Both the position numbers and the translations under genes were made by a program. The notes beneath the pieces are model-generated. The model was not told the DNA's origin. It was given only the letters and a program-made list of their open reading frames with translations, and did no database searches. DNA of 64,000 nt from the NCBI RefSeq assembly GCF_000621705.1, contig NZ_JHXO01000001.1, positions 620,001-684,000 of the forward strand, written 5' to 3'. Origin of the DNA: Prolixibacter bellariivorans ATCC BAA-1284. Its GTDB lineage: Bacteria; Bacteroidota; Bacteroidia; Bacteroidales; Prolixibacteraceae. Shown here in pieces: positions 35,182-43,533 of this stretch. Each line of letters starts with the position of its first letter. Position 1 is the stretch's first letter.

Positions 35182-38100
35182 ATGAAAAAACTTGTATCAC
35201 AATTTGTCAAGTTTCCGTTTTATGCCAATCTGATTATAGCGTCACTTCTTTTAGCCGGTGGTGTTAGTATCATGACCATGAAGAAGTCTTTCTTCCCCGA
35301 AGTGAAGTCTCGATATATTTATGTTACAGTATTTTATCCCGGAGCTTCGCCGCTGGAAATGGAAGAGGGTGTAACTACCCGTATTGAGGAGGCCATCAGG
35401 GGAATTGTTGGTATTAAGGAAACAACTTCTACCTCGTCGGAAAATATGACCAATGTGCGTATTGAAACGACAGGGGAATATGATATCGATGAAACGTTGA
35501 TGGAGGTGAAAAACGCTGTAGACGGTATTTCATCTTTTCCAACGGCGGCTGAGCGTCCCATTGTTTATAAACAGCGGACCACCAGTATGGCCCTGTTTAT
35601 GTCCCTTTCGGGCGATGTCGATTTAATGACTCTAAAGGAATACGGGCAACGGGTGGAGGAAGATTTTCTGAACTCGGGTATTATCAGTCAGGTTTCGCTT
35701 GCCGGATATCCTTCACCGGAGATCTCTGTGGAGGTGGATGAGGAGAACCTTGTGCGTTACGGCATTACCATCGACCAAATTATGCAAGCGATTTCGGCCA
35801 ATAACCGTGATGTATCCGGAGGACAAATCCGTTCCGAAGACGAAGATATTCTGATTCGGTTACGTTCGCGAAGTGCCGACCCTGATAAAATCGGGGATAT
35901 TATTTTACGGGGAACAGCGGACGGAGGTTATATCCGTATTCGCGATGTGGCTAATGTGAAAAAACAATTTGCCGATGTTCCACGACGCTCATTTAAGAAA
36001 GGAAAACCGGTTGTTTCGCTACGGGTCAGTAAACTGAATTCAGAAGACCTTGAGGAGATTACGGCATATTGTGAGAATTATGCCAAAAGTTTCAATGCCC
36101 AAAACAACGGCGTAGAAATGTCGGTCGAGTTTTCCTTTCTGGATCTGCTCATGAGCCGTTTGGACCTTTTGCTTTTTAACGGGATGACCGGACTGATTAT
36201 GGTGATCATTTCGCTCGCTTTGTTTCTCAATTTCCGGTTGTCGTTGTGGGTAGCCTGGGGAATTCCTTCTTCCTTCCTGGCGATGTTTATCGTCGCCAAT
36301 CAAATTGGTATAACGTTGAATATGATTTCCCTTTTCGGGATGATCCTGGTTATCGGTATTCTGGTGGACGATGGAATTGTGATTGGAGAGAATATCTATC
36401 AGCATTTCGAACGGGGGAAGTCTCCCATGAGAGCAGCTGTTGATGGAACGATGGAAGTTGTGCCTGCGGTAGTAACTTCGGTATCCACTACCATTGTGGC
36501 ATTTATGCCGCTCCTTTTCTTGAAAAATCAGATGGAGCGGATGCGGGAGATGGCCATAATCGTTATATTGAGTCTTTTATTCTCATTATTCGAGGCATTT
36601 TTCGTCTTACCAGCACACCTTTCCAATCCCCGGGTTTTAAACCCCAGAGCAATTAAGAACGAAAGCCGTGGTCTTAAGAAATATCTGGAAAATGCGATTC
36701 GCTGGCTACGCGATAGATTATACCAGCGGGCATTGAAATGGATTTTGCATTATCGGTACCTCATGTTGGGCTTACCCATTGCCTTTTTTATGATTACCAT
36801 GGGGTTACTTGGTTCAGGAAAAATCAGGACTACCATTTTTCCATCCATGGAGTTCGATAGTTTCGAGATAAATATCGCGTTTACACCGGGTTCGGGTGAA
36901 AGACAAACGATGGCCTATTTAAATAAGTTTGAAAAAGCTGTGTGGGAAGTCAACGCTGACATGATAAAAGAATACCCTCATGCTTTTGATGATATCAAAC
37001 CGACCTTGTGGAGTAAACTGACAGGAAACAAAATTGATACAGCTCATACTTTTATCGATCATACCTTCGTCAATCTGGGCTCAGCATTCGACGGGTTGGA
37101 AAGTGGCTCACATGCCGGCCAGGTATCGGTGTTCCCGAGGAACCTGGAAGGTACCGGAATCAGTTCCTATGAAATTATTAACCGTGTCCGGGATAAAATA
37201 GGGAAGGTTCCTGAAGCAGAGAAGCTGACCGTCGCCGGAAGGGTTATGTTCGGAAAACCGGTTTCGCTGTCCTTGCTTGGAAGGAACATTGAAGAGCTGG
37301 GCCAAGCCCGCGATTTCATGTTCAAGAAGCTGGGTGATATGCCACAGCTCAAGGATATTGTTGATAACAATGCCATGGGAAAACAGGAGATACAGCTGAA
37401 ATTGAAGCCAAAAGCTTATTTGCTGGGTCTAAACGAGGCGACGATTGCTAACCAGGTTCGTCAGGGATTTTATGGTGGCCAGGCGCAACGGCTTCAGGAA
37501 GGCCGTGATGAATTGCGTGTTTGGGTGCGTTTCCCCAGAAAAGACAGAGAGACGATTGGACAATTGGAAAACATGAAGATCATGACCTCTCAGGGGGAAT
37601 ATCCGTTGAATGAACTGGCTACTTATAAATTGGAAAGGGGACCGGTTGCTATCAAACGCTACAACGGCATGCGTGAAATTCGTGTCGAAGCGGATGTGGT
37701 AGATCGCAATGCATCGGTAACTGATGTTCTGAATCAGGTGGAAACCGAGGTTCTTCCAGAGCTGCAGGTAAAGTTCCCGGGTGTGAGAATGGTTGCACAG
37801 GGACAGCAACGCGAAGGACGAGAGGCGATGCAGGTCATCTTCCTCTATTACGGAATCGCCTTTTTCATTATTGTCATGATTCTGATGATTCACTTTAAGT
37901 CTTTCGAACAACCGATTCTGGTCTTGGCGATGATTCCGATGTCGCTGCTCGGTGCAGTTTGGGGACATGGAATTGTCGGAAAGCCGGTTTCCATGTTATC
38001 CATGTGGGGAATGGTTGCCTTGTCCGGAGTCATCATCAACGATGCGGTCGTATTTCTTTCGAGGTATAACGATTTGTTGTTGCAAAAACTTCCCGTTAAG

Positions 38101-38460
38101 GAAGCCATAATTGAGGCTGGTAAATCAAGATTGCGTCCCATCTTACTGACGACGATTACCACCACGGTGGGGTTGTATCCGCTGATTCTCGAGAAGAGTT
38201 TCCAGGCTCAGTTCCTGATTCCTATGGCTATTTCTCTGGCTTATGGTGTTGCGATTGGAACATTCTTTATTCTGATTTTCTTTCCGGCTTTAATTCTCGT
38301 TTTGAACGATATCCGGGTAGCTCGCTATCATTTATGGAATGGTGTGAAACCCGAACGTGAAGAAGTGGAAATTGCCATCATTCACAGTTTGCGGCGTATT
38401 GATGGGGAAGACGGAGAACCCGAAGTAAATAAAGTGGTCAGCGATCTCGATTTGGAGTAA
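35182..38460 (+). CDS. RND-family efflux permease
   Basis: A 1092-residue AcrB/MdtB-like inner-membrane proton antiporter. It has the duplicated RND layout: N-terminal segment (KFPFYANLIIASLLLAGG), porter domain (FFPEVKSRYIYVTVFYPGASPLEMEEGV), then transmembrane segments with GMILVIGILVDDGIVIGENI. That segment carries the paired Asp residues (about 400-401) of the proton relay. A second porter half and a C-terminal bundle with VALSGVIINDAVVFL and PILLTTITTTVGLYPL follow. The tripartite operon supplies adaptor before it and channel after it. Substrate class cannot be told from sequence. Confidence 0.93.
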   Translation: MKKLVSQFVKFPFYANLIIASLLLAGGVSIMTMKKSFFPEVKSRYIYVTVFYPGASPLEMEEGVTTRIEEAIRGIVGIKETTSTSSENMTNVRIETTGEYDIDETLMEVKNAVDGISSFPTAAERPIVYKQRTTSMALFMSLSGDVDLMTLKEYGQRVEEDFLNSGIISQVSLAGYPSPEISVEVDEENLVRYGITIDQIMQAISANNRDVSGGQIRSEDEDILIRLRSRSADPDKIGDIILRGTADGGYIRIRDVANVKKQFADVPRRSFKKGKPVVSLRVSKLNSEDLEEITAYCENYAKSFNAQNNGVEMSVEFSFLDLLMSRLDLLLFNGMTGLIMVIISLALFLNFRLSLWVAWGIPSSFLAMFIVANQIGITLNMISLFGMILVIGILVDDGIVIGENIYQHFERGKSPMRAAVDGTMEVVPAVVTSVSTTIVAFMPLLFLKNQMERMREMAIIVILSLLFSLFEAFFVLPAHLSNPRVLNPRAIKNESRGLKKYLENAIRWLRDRLYQRALKWILHYRYLMLGLPIAFFMITMGLLGSGKIRTTIFPSMEFDSFEINIAFTPGSGERQTMAYLNKFEKAVWEVNADMIKEYPHAFDDIKPTLWSKLTGNKIDTAHTFIDHTFVNLGSAFDGLESGSHAGQVSVFPRNLEGTGISSYEIINRVRDKIGKVPEAEKLTVAGRVMFGKPVSLSLLGRNIEELGQARDFMFKKLGDMPQLKDIVDNNAMGKQEIQLKLKPKAYLLGLNEATIANQVRQGFYGGQAQRLQEGRDELRVWVRFPRKDRETIGQLENMKIMTSQGEYPLNELATYKLERGPVAIKRYNGMREIRVEADVVDRNASVTDVLNQVETEVLPELQVKFPGVRMVAQGQQREGREAMQVIFLYYGIAFFIIVMILMIHFKSFEQPILVLAMIPMSLLGAVWGHGIVGKPVSMLSMWGMVALSGVIINDAVVFLSRYNDLLLQKLPVKEAIIEAGKSRLRPILLTTITTTVGLYPLILEKSFQAQFLIPMAISLAYGVAIGTFFILIFFPALILVLNDIRVARYHLWNGVKPEREEVEIAIIHSLRRIDGEDGEPEVNKVVSDLDLE

Positions 38461-38485
38461 TCATTAATTAGTTTGAGGTATTATC

Positions 38486-39814
38486 ATGAAGATTATCTTA
38501 CATAAATACATGGTCGTTTTACTGATTATGCTCCTGCTTCCGCAACTATTGCCGGCACAGGATTCATTGAGCCTGACCAGCGCCATCCAGATTGCATTGG
38601 AGAAGAACTACGATATCCGTTTGGTGAAAGGAGACCAGCAGATTGCAGCATTGCGCAATCGCTGGGGAACCGCCGGACGATATCCGACCGTTAGTTTAAG
38701 TGCGAATTCCATCAATAAGAAGGATAATAACGAGCAGGACGATTATACACAAAATATGCTCAGTGGGGGTGTTTCGCTCAATTGGGTTCTTTTCAATGGA
38801 TTCACGGTCAATATTTCCAAAGCACGATTGGGTGATTTGGAACAGTTGTCGGCCGGAAATACAGCTGTTGTGGTCGAAGGCACCATTCAGTCGGTTATTT
38901 TAGGATATTACAGAGTTCTGTTGGCCCGTAACCAGTTGAATGTGCTGAAAAGTGTGATGCAGCTTTCGGAGGACCGGTATACTTATGAGAAAACGAAGCA
39001 GGAAATAGGTAGTTCGGTCACTTTCGATGTATTGCAGGCGCAAAACGCGTACCTGGTCGATAAGGCCAATTACATGAGCCAGGAAGTAGCATATCGCAGC
39101 GCTTTACGCGATTTAAATTACCTGATGGGGCTGGAAGCGCAGAAAAGCTGGGAACTGACGGATGAGTTTGAACCAGCAACAAAAGCCTACAAACTGGGCG
39201 ATTTGGAGGAAAAAATGGTGAGTGACAACAGTACCCTGAAGAACCAGTTTTTGAATCAACGATTGCTGGAACACGAAGTGTCGTTTTCCAAAGCAGGTTA
39301 TTTTCCGAAGTTATCACTCAACAGCGGAATTGAGGGAACACATAACCGCATGAATTACAATACGCGGGGAGAAGTTACTTCTGATTCATGGAACTATTAT
39401 GGAAACCTGACGCTGAGTTACAACCTGTATAGCGGCGGTGTGCGTCACCGGGCATTGCAGATTGCCAAAATCAACCAGGATTTGGGGCAGATTGATATTG
39501 AGTCGCTCAAGCATACGCTGGAAAATCAGTTGCTCAATTTGTATGAATACTACAATGTCCGGAATGAGTTGATGATTGTTGCGAATGAAGCGCTTGACGC
39601 GGCGAAACTGAATATGCAGATTGCCGGAGAAAAATTCCGTAACGGAGCCATCAATTCATTTAACTATCGTGATGTGCAGTTGATTTATGCAAATGCGGCA
39701 TTGCGTCAGTTGCAGGCCATCTACAATCTGATTGAATCAAATGTATCGTTGATGCGGATCACCGGTGGTATCATCTCGGAATACGATGAATCAGAAGGAA
39801 CACAAGCAAATTGA
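38486..39814 (+). CDS. TolC-family outer-membrane channel
   Basis: A 442-residue outer-membrane efflux protein with a signal peptide (to about 24, LLPAQD). Two repeats of OEP helical hairpins follow: SLTSAIQIALEKNYDIRLVKG near the start, SVTFDVLQAQNAYL in the middle, YNLYSGG and NSFNYRDVQLIYANAALRQLQAIYNLIES at the end. It lies 25 bp after the permease and closes the operon before a strong terminator. Confidence 0.92.
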   Translation: MKIILHKYMVVLLIMLLLPQLLPAQDSLSLTSAIQIALEKNYDIRLVKGDQQIAALRNRWGTAGRYPTVSLSANSINKKDNNEQDDYTQNMLSGGVSLNWVLFNGFTVNISKARLGDLEQLSAGNTAVVVEGTIQSVILGYYRVLLARNQLNVLKSVMQLSEDRYTYEKTKQEIGSSVTFDVLQAQNAYLVDKANYMSQEVAYRSALRDLNYLMGLEAQKSWELTDEFEPATKAYKLGDLEEKMVSDNSTLKNQFLNQRLLEHEVSFSKAGYFPKLSLNSGIEGTHNRMNYNTRGEVTSDSWNYYGNLTLSYNLYSGGVRHRALQIAKINQDLGQIDIESLKHTLENQLLNLYEYYNVRNELMIVANEALDAAKLNMQIAGEKFRNGAINSFNYRDVQLIYANAALRQLQAIYNLIESNVSLMRITGGIISEYDESEGTQAN

Positions 39815-39872
39815 TTTTGTTGCTGAGTTGGTTTTTTGAAAAAAATGCCACAAATAAAATGGAAGAGAAAAA

Positions 39873-39908
39873 CAAACCCGGCTGACGTCAGTCGGGTTTG
39901 CTTTTTTT
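39873..39908 (+). terminator. Rho-independent terminator of the efflux operon
   Basis: CAAACCCGGCTGA (39873-39885) pairs with TCAGTCGGGTTTG (39888-39900), with one internal G-T, followed by seven T. The T run touches the stop codon of the convergent small gene. Confidence 0.88.
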
Positions 39909-40134
39909 ACGTTTGATTTATCAGCCTGGCATAAGCCACAGGTGGTTGCCGGCTTTCATCAATACGGGTTTCAACTAATTCGGGGAACCGGGAAATGAAC
40001 TTGGACAATTTGCCATACTTAATGCCTTTCTCCCTCAGTGCTCCTCCGATTTCTGCCAAATTTGCCCAACCATCTTCGTTTGTGCAGGCAGTTATGGCTT
40101 CTGTTAAAGCTTTTTCGTTTTCGGCGTTTTCCAT
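39907..40134 (-). CDS. Small LOTUS/OST-HTH-like domain protein
   Basis: A 75-residue protein that stands alone, with no overlapping better frame. Its core, GWANLAEIGGALREKG followed by YGKLSKFISRFPELVE, has the helix-turn-helix spacing and the GWAxLxExG and KLxxFLxxxPxLxE pattern of OST-HTH (LOTUS) domains, which bind structured RNA in other proteins. A short N-terminal acidic helix and a C-terminal beta-like end (PPVAYARL) complete one winged-helix unit. No second domain such as a NYN nuclease is attached. Identification is from pattern memory; a profile search is the needed test. Confidence 0.55.
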   Translation of the reverse strand: MENAENEKALTEAITACTNEDGWANLAEIGGALREKGIKYGKLSKFISRFPELVETRIDESRQPPVAYARLINQT

Positions 40135-40246
40135 GTTTTATGATATTAAATCCGACTAATTACACGTAACGTGACGAATGATTAATATTGATAGAATAGC
40201 ATAAAACGCTGGAATAAAGGTAATGTATTTTTAGAAAAAGAAATCC

Positions 40247-40936
40247 CTATTCATCCGTTATTATAAACCCACTTCCGTGAATGTTTTTGATCTCGATGGC
40301 CGGATCATCTTTTAGGTATTTCCTTAGTTTTGTTATGAATACATCCATACTTCGTGTAGTGAAATATCCATCTTCGCCCCAAATTCGTTTTAGCGCCACC
40401 TCTCTTGGCAGAAGCTGATTTTTGTGTTCGCAAAGCAGATGCAACAAAGCTGCTTCCTTGGGCGATAGCTGGCGAATATCTCCATTGAGTTCGATCGTTC
40501 TTAAATGCGGATCGAAAAGGTACCGGCCAACAGCTAACACCTGCTCCGGATCGGTCATTCGATCGGTTCCCCTTTTCAATATTGCCTCTATTTTACAAAG
40601 CAACACTTCCGTGTCGAAGGGTTTGGTAATGTAATCGTCCGCGCCGATTTTATATCCGTTGAGGATGTCTTCCTTAAGAGCCTTGGCAGTCAAATATATC
40701 ATGGGCACTTTTGGAGAAATGGTTCGTATTTCCTTGCCAATGGAAAACCCATCGACGTTGGGCAGCATCACATCGAGAATACAGAGCTGATAGTCGCCGC
40801 TGTGAAATTTCTCGACGGCGTACTTGCCATCATCTACCCAGGTTATTTCATAGTTGTTGATTTCCAGGTAGGATTTCAGAACGGCTCCAAAACTCAAATC
40901 ATCTTCGACAAAAAATATGCGTTTTTTCTCATCCAT
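40247..40936 (-). CDS. OmpR-family response regulator
   Basis: A 229-residue regulator. Receiver domain: acidic pair EDD at 11-13, phosphoacceptor Asp55 in ILDVMLPN, Thr83 and Lys105 (DDYITKPF). The C-terminal winged helix (about 135-229) has LSPKEAALLHLLCEHKNQLLPREVALKRIWG and SMDVFITKLRKYL. It overlaps the kinase gene upstream by 8 nt. The likely target is the divergent secreted-protein gene, which has TTAACT repeats in its upstream region. Confidence 0.94.
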   Translation of the reverse strand: MDEKKRIFFVEDDLSFGAVLKSYLEINNYEITWVDDGKYAVEKFHSGDYQLCILDVMLPNVDGFSIGKEIRTISPKVPMIYLTAKALKEDILNGYKIGADDYITKPFDTEVLLCKIEAILKRGTDRMTDPEQVLAVGRYLFDPHLRTIELNGDIRQLSPKEAALLHLLCEHKNQLLPREVALKRIWGEDGYFTTRSMDVFITKLRKYLKDDPAIEIKNIHGSGFIITDE

Positions 40937-42560
40937 TTTCCAGCGTATAAGGAATGAAAATTACGAAGCGGCTGCCTTTGCCAGCTTCGCTTTGAACAGT
41001 AATGGTACCCTTGTTGGCATCGATAACGCCTTTTACATAGCTCAGTCCCAGTCCGAATCCTTTGGTGTTGTGAATATTTCCGGTTGGTTGCCGGTAAAAG
41101 CGTTCGAATATTTTCGCCTGAACGGCCCGGGTCATCCCAATGCCATGGTCCTCCACCGTAATGGAAATCCCTTTGCTGACAGAGGACGTTCGCAAAATAA
41201 TCTCCGGCTTATCTGATGAATATTTTACCGCGTTGTCCAGCAGGTTGTATATAACATTGGTAAAATGAGTTGCATCCGTCATGACTACCGGATTGGATGC
41301 TTCGAGATACGTTTCAATCTTTCCTTTCCTTTTTTCAATTTGCAGGGAAATGCTCTGGATCGCTTTCTCAATCAGCTCGTGTGCATTAACTGCTTCGAAG
41401 TGATAGTCGCCGTTGTTCCGGTCCATACGGGCAATCTGGAGAATCTTTTCCACCTGCGAATTCATCCGGTGGTTCTCTTTCTTGATCATTCCGGCGAAAT
41501 AGCGCACCTTTTCTGCTTCCGAGATGACTTTATCGTTGACGATGGAATCGGCTGCTACACCAATCGTAGCAATAGGTGTTTTGAACTCGTGTGTCATGTT
41601 GTTGATGAAGTCCGATTTCATCTCCGAAATCTTCTTCTGACGCAGAATGAACAAGATGCTTAATGTAAAGGTCAGTAATATGATTACGGTGAAGAGTAGC
41701 GACAAGCCCATCAACCAAAACATATTACGTCCAACGAAAGAGTCTTTATCAGGAAAAAATACGGTTAGTTTCAGATTCTGACGGAAAACATCATAAGGGA
41801 ACAACCCGGTCTGGTAAGTCTGCATCTTTTCAGGAATGACATTTTCGGGTAAATCGCCACCAATTGCGCTGTCGTTGGCCATCACCAGAAAATGAAAGTC
41901 GATAGGAATATCTTTTCGCTCAAATTCCTCTTTCAGCACATGGTGAATCTGTTTCATGTTCAGTTCGCGACCTGCATGCCAGTCCTTAATTTCAACAACC
42001 ATTTGTTTGGCAAGGTTTTTTAACTGTTTAGCCTTGTTCTCAATTCGTTTTTCAAACTCGGGACGAAATACCATTGAGTCTCTTACGATAATTCTTGCCA
42101 GGTTGCTGTCCTGTATACTTTTTTCTATTTTTTTTTGCGTATAAAATTGGATTAAGCTGTCGTTTGCATGGGTTTGGTGTAATGTTATAACTGAATCGTG
42201 CTTTGAGGTGAATACGCGTATTTCATTCTCAATTTTATCAACCCTGGGATTAATCTTAATCTGGTAACTGCTTGTGCTCTTGCTGTGAGTCCTGGCTTTT
42301 GACGGTGAGGAAGGCGGTGGAACAGGAGGATTAGGAGTCCAGTGTAATGAATCATTAAAGAAGTATTGGTTCACGATCGGGTAATCCTGCATCGTTTGTA
42401 AACGCTTCGATGCACTGGTCAAGGCTTCATTCACCGAACGATCGAAAAGTTCATTCCGAACCCGTGCTGCACTATGAAACCAGTAATACTGTACGGCGAC
42501 AATTCCCAGCAGGGAAATTCCCATTAAAACTACCAAACCAATAAATCGCTTCTTGTTCAT
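40929..42560 (-). CDS. Membrane sensor histidine kinase
   Basis: The chosen start at 42560 gives 543 residues; an earlier ATG at 42578 exists. Transmembrane segments at about 6-25 and 282-305 flank a large extracytoplasmic sensor with a Pro-rich loop (PNPPVPPPSSP) and a long helical part. No HAMP domain is apparent. The HisKA box NNMTHEFKTPIATIG contains the phosphoacceptor His (about 324), followed by N box (NVIYNLLDNAVKYS), G1 (DHGIGM) and G2 (GFGLGLSYVKG). The signal is unknown; a divergent gene codes for a secreted protein that could be target or ligand. Confidence 0.93.
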   Translation of the reverse strand: MNKKRFIGLVVLMGISLLGIVAVQYYWFHSAARVRNELFDRSVNEALTSASKRLQTMQDYPIVNQYFFNDSLHWTPNPPVPPPSSPSKARTHSKSTSSYQIKINPRVDKIENEIRVFTSKHDSVITLHQTHANDSLIQFYTQKKIEKSIQDSNLARIIVRDSMVFRPEFEKRIENKAKQLKNLAKQMVVEIKDWHAGRELNMKQIHHVLKEEFERKDIPIDFHFLVMANDSAIGGDLPENVIPEKMQTYQTGLFPYDVFRQNLKLTVFFPDKDSFVGRNMFWLMGLSLLFTVIILLTFTLSILFILRQKKISEMKSDFINNMTHEFKTPIATIGVAADSIVNDKVISEAEKVRYFAGMIKKENHRMNSQVEKILQIARMDRNNGDYHFEAVNAHELIEKAIQSISLQIEKRKGKIETYLEASNPVVMTDATHFTNVIYNLLDNAVKYSSDKPEIILRTSSVSKGISITVEDHGIGMTRAVQAKIFERFYRQPTGNIHNTKGFGLGLSYVKGVIDANKGTITVQSEAGKGSRFVIFIPYTLENG

Positions 42561-42600
42561 AATTGTAAAGATAGTCAATATCTGCAGCCGAAATTTGGCT

Positions 42601-42638
42601 TTAACTTTTCCTTAACTGTTTTTCACGAGGTATTAACT
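42601..42638 (+). promoter_or_regulatory. Phased TTAACT direct repeats, probable response-regulator sites
   Basis: TTAACT occurs at 42601-42606, 42612-42617 and 42633-42638, with steps of 11 and 21 bp. Eleven-bp-spaced direct repeats are the usual binding pattern of OmpR/PhoB-family dimers, so a two-component regulator encoded next door is the natural candidate. The repeats lie between the divergent kinase and secreted-protein genes. Confidence 0.55.
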
Positions 42639-42659
42639 GGCTATTCATCAGTCTGTTCG

Positions 42660-42667
42660 TAATTTTG
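42660..42667 (+). promoter_or_regulatory. Probable -7 element of the secreted-protein gene
   Basis: TAATTTTG fits TAnnTTTG, 48 bp before the start codon and 21 bp after the last TTAACT repeat. No good TTTG is present at -33 (ACTGG instead), as expected for an activator-dependent promoter. Confidence 0.5.
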
Positions 42668-42714
42668 ACTGTGAAAGATAGTTCGAAATGTGACAATCAC
42701 TAAAACCCATTAAT

Positions 42715-43443
42715 ATGAAAAGGAAATTGATGTTTTTACCTACAGGAGCAGCCATGGTTTTGATTCTTTCTGCGTTCACTTTCAGCGGGTCTGCTCCAAT
42801 GCCGGAAGAAGCATTTCTGCCTCAGAAGAAAGAGGTTTCCCGTCATGTAACCATCAAGGTGGACGAAAACGGGAAAACGGCTAAGCTTGATACGGTTTTC
42901 ACCGGAAAGTCGGATGAAGAAATCCAAAAGGAGGTTGAAAAATTCATGCAAAAGCATGATGTGGCACAAAAGGAATTCAAGGTGCAGATGAAATTTTTTG
43001 CCGATTCGATGAAGAACACATTCGCAAATCTGGATTCCCTGCATAAAGAGATGATTATCATGAAGGCTAAAATGCCCAAATCGCACATTCGCGTGTTTCA
43101 TGAAAAAGCATTGGGTGATTCATTGCGCGAATACCGGATAGAAGTAGTAGAAGGCGATTCGATGAAAGTAATTGTACATAAGGGAAAAAGTGATAATGAT
43201 GTCATTGTCTGGAATGGGGAAATAAGCATTCCGCCGGTTCCCAAAATCCCGCCTATGCCGCCGAAAGTGATGATGCATGGTTTTCATTTCGACCGGTATT
43301 CCTTCGATTCAAGCGATAAGAATGTCATTTCTTACCAGCGGAAAAAGCTGAGTAACGGACAGGAGAAGATTACCATTATCCGCAAAGTTCCGAAGGATGA
43401 GAAAGTGCAGGAATTTGAATTTCAATCGAAAGAAACTAAGTAG
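42715..43443 (+). CDS. Secreted protein divergent from the two-component system
   Basis: A 242-residue protein I do not recognise. It has a basic/hydrophobic signal peptide (about 1-27, ending SGSAP), a highly charged helical region (about 50-120; many Lys, Glu and Met), and a Pro/Met/His stretch (PPVPKIPPMPPKVMMHGFHF, about 179-198) before a charged tail. No catalytic motif was found. The Met/His-rich segment could bind metal, and the divergent arrangement with RR and kinase suggests a Cpx/Spy-like target relation, but both are inference. It is a single-gene unit followed by a terminator. Confidence 0.72.
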   Translation: MKRKLMFLPTGAAMVLILSAFTFSGSAPMPEEAFLPQKKEVSRHVTIKVDENGKTAKLDTVFTGKSDEEIQKEVEKFMQKHDVAQKEFKVQMKFFADSMKNTFANLDSLHKEMIIMKAKMPKSHIRVFHEKALGDSLREYRIEVVEGDSMKVIVHKGKSDNDVIVWNGEISIPPVPKIPPMPPKVMMHGFHFDRYSFDSSDKNVISYQRKKLSNGQEKITIIRKVPKDEKVQEFEFQSKETK

Positions 43444-43470
43444 TAGTAATAGCCAGATTGCCTAAAACGA

Positions 43471-43506
43471 GAAAGGGGTAACCATATTGGTCACCCCTTT
43501 CCTTTC
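43471..43506 (+). terminator. Terminator between convergent genes
   Basis: GAAAGGGGT... (43471-43483) pairs with ...ACCCCTTTC (43488-43500), with one internal mismatch and a loop of about 5 nt, followed by a pyrimidine run. It lies between the secreted-protein gene and the oppositely directed oxidoreductase gene. Confidence 0.7.
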
Positions 43507-43533
43507 CATAACCTATAAATCAATCAATGCAGA

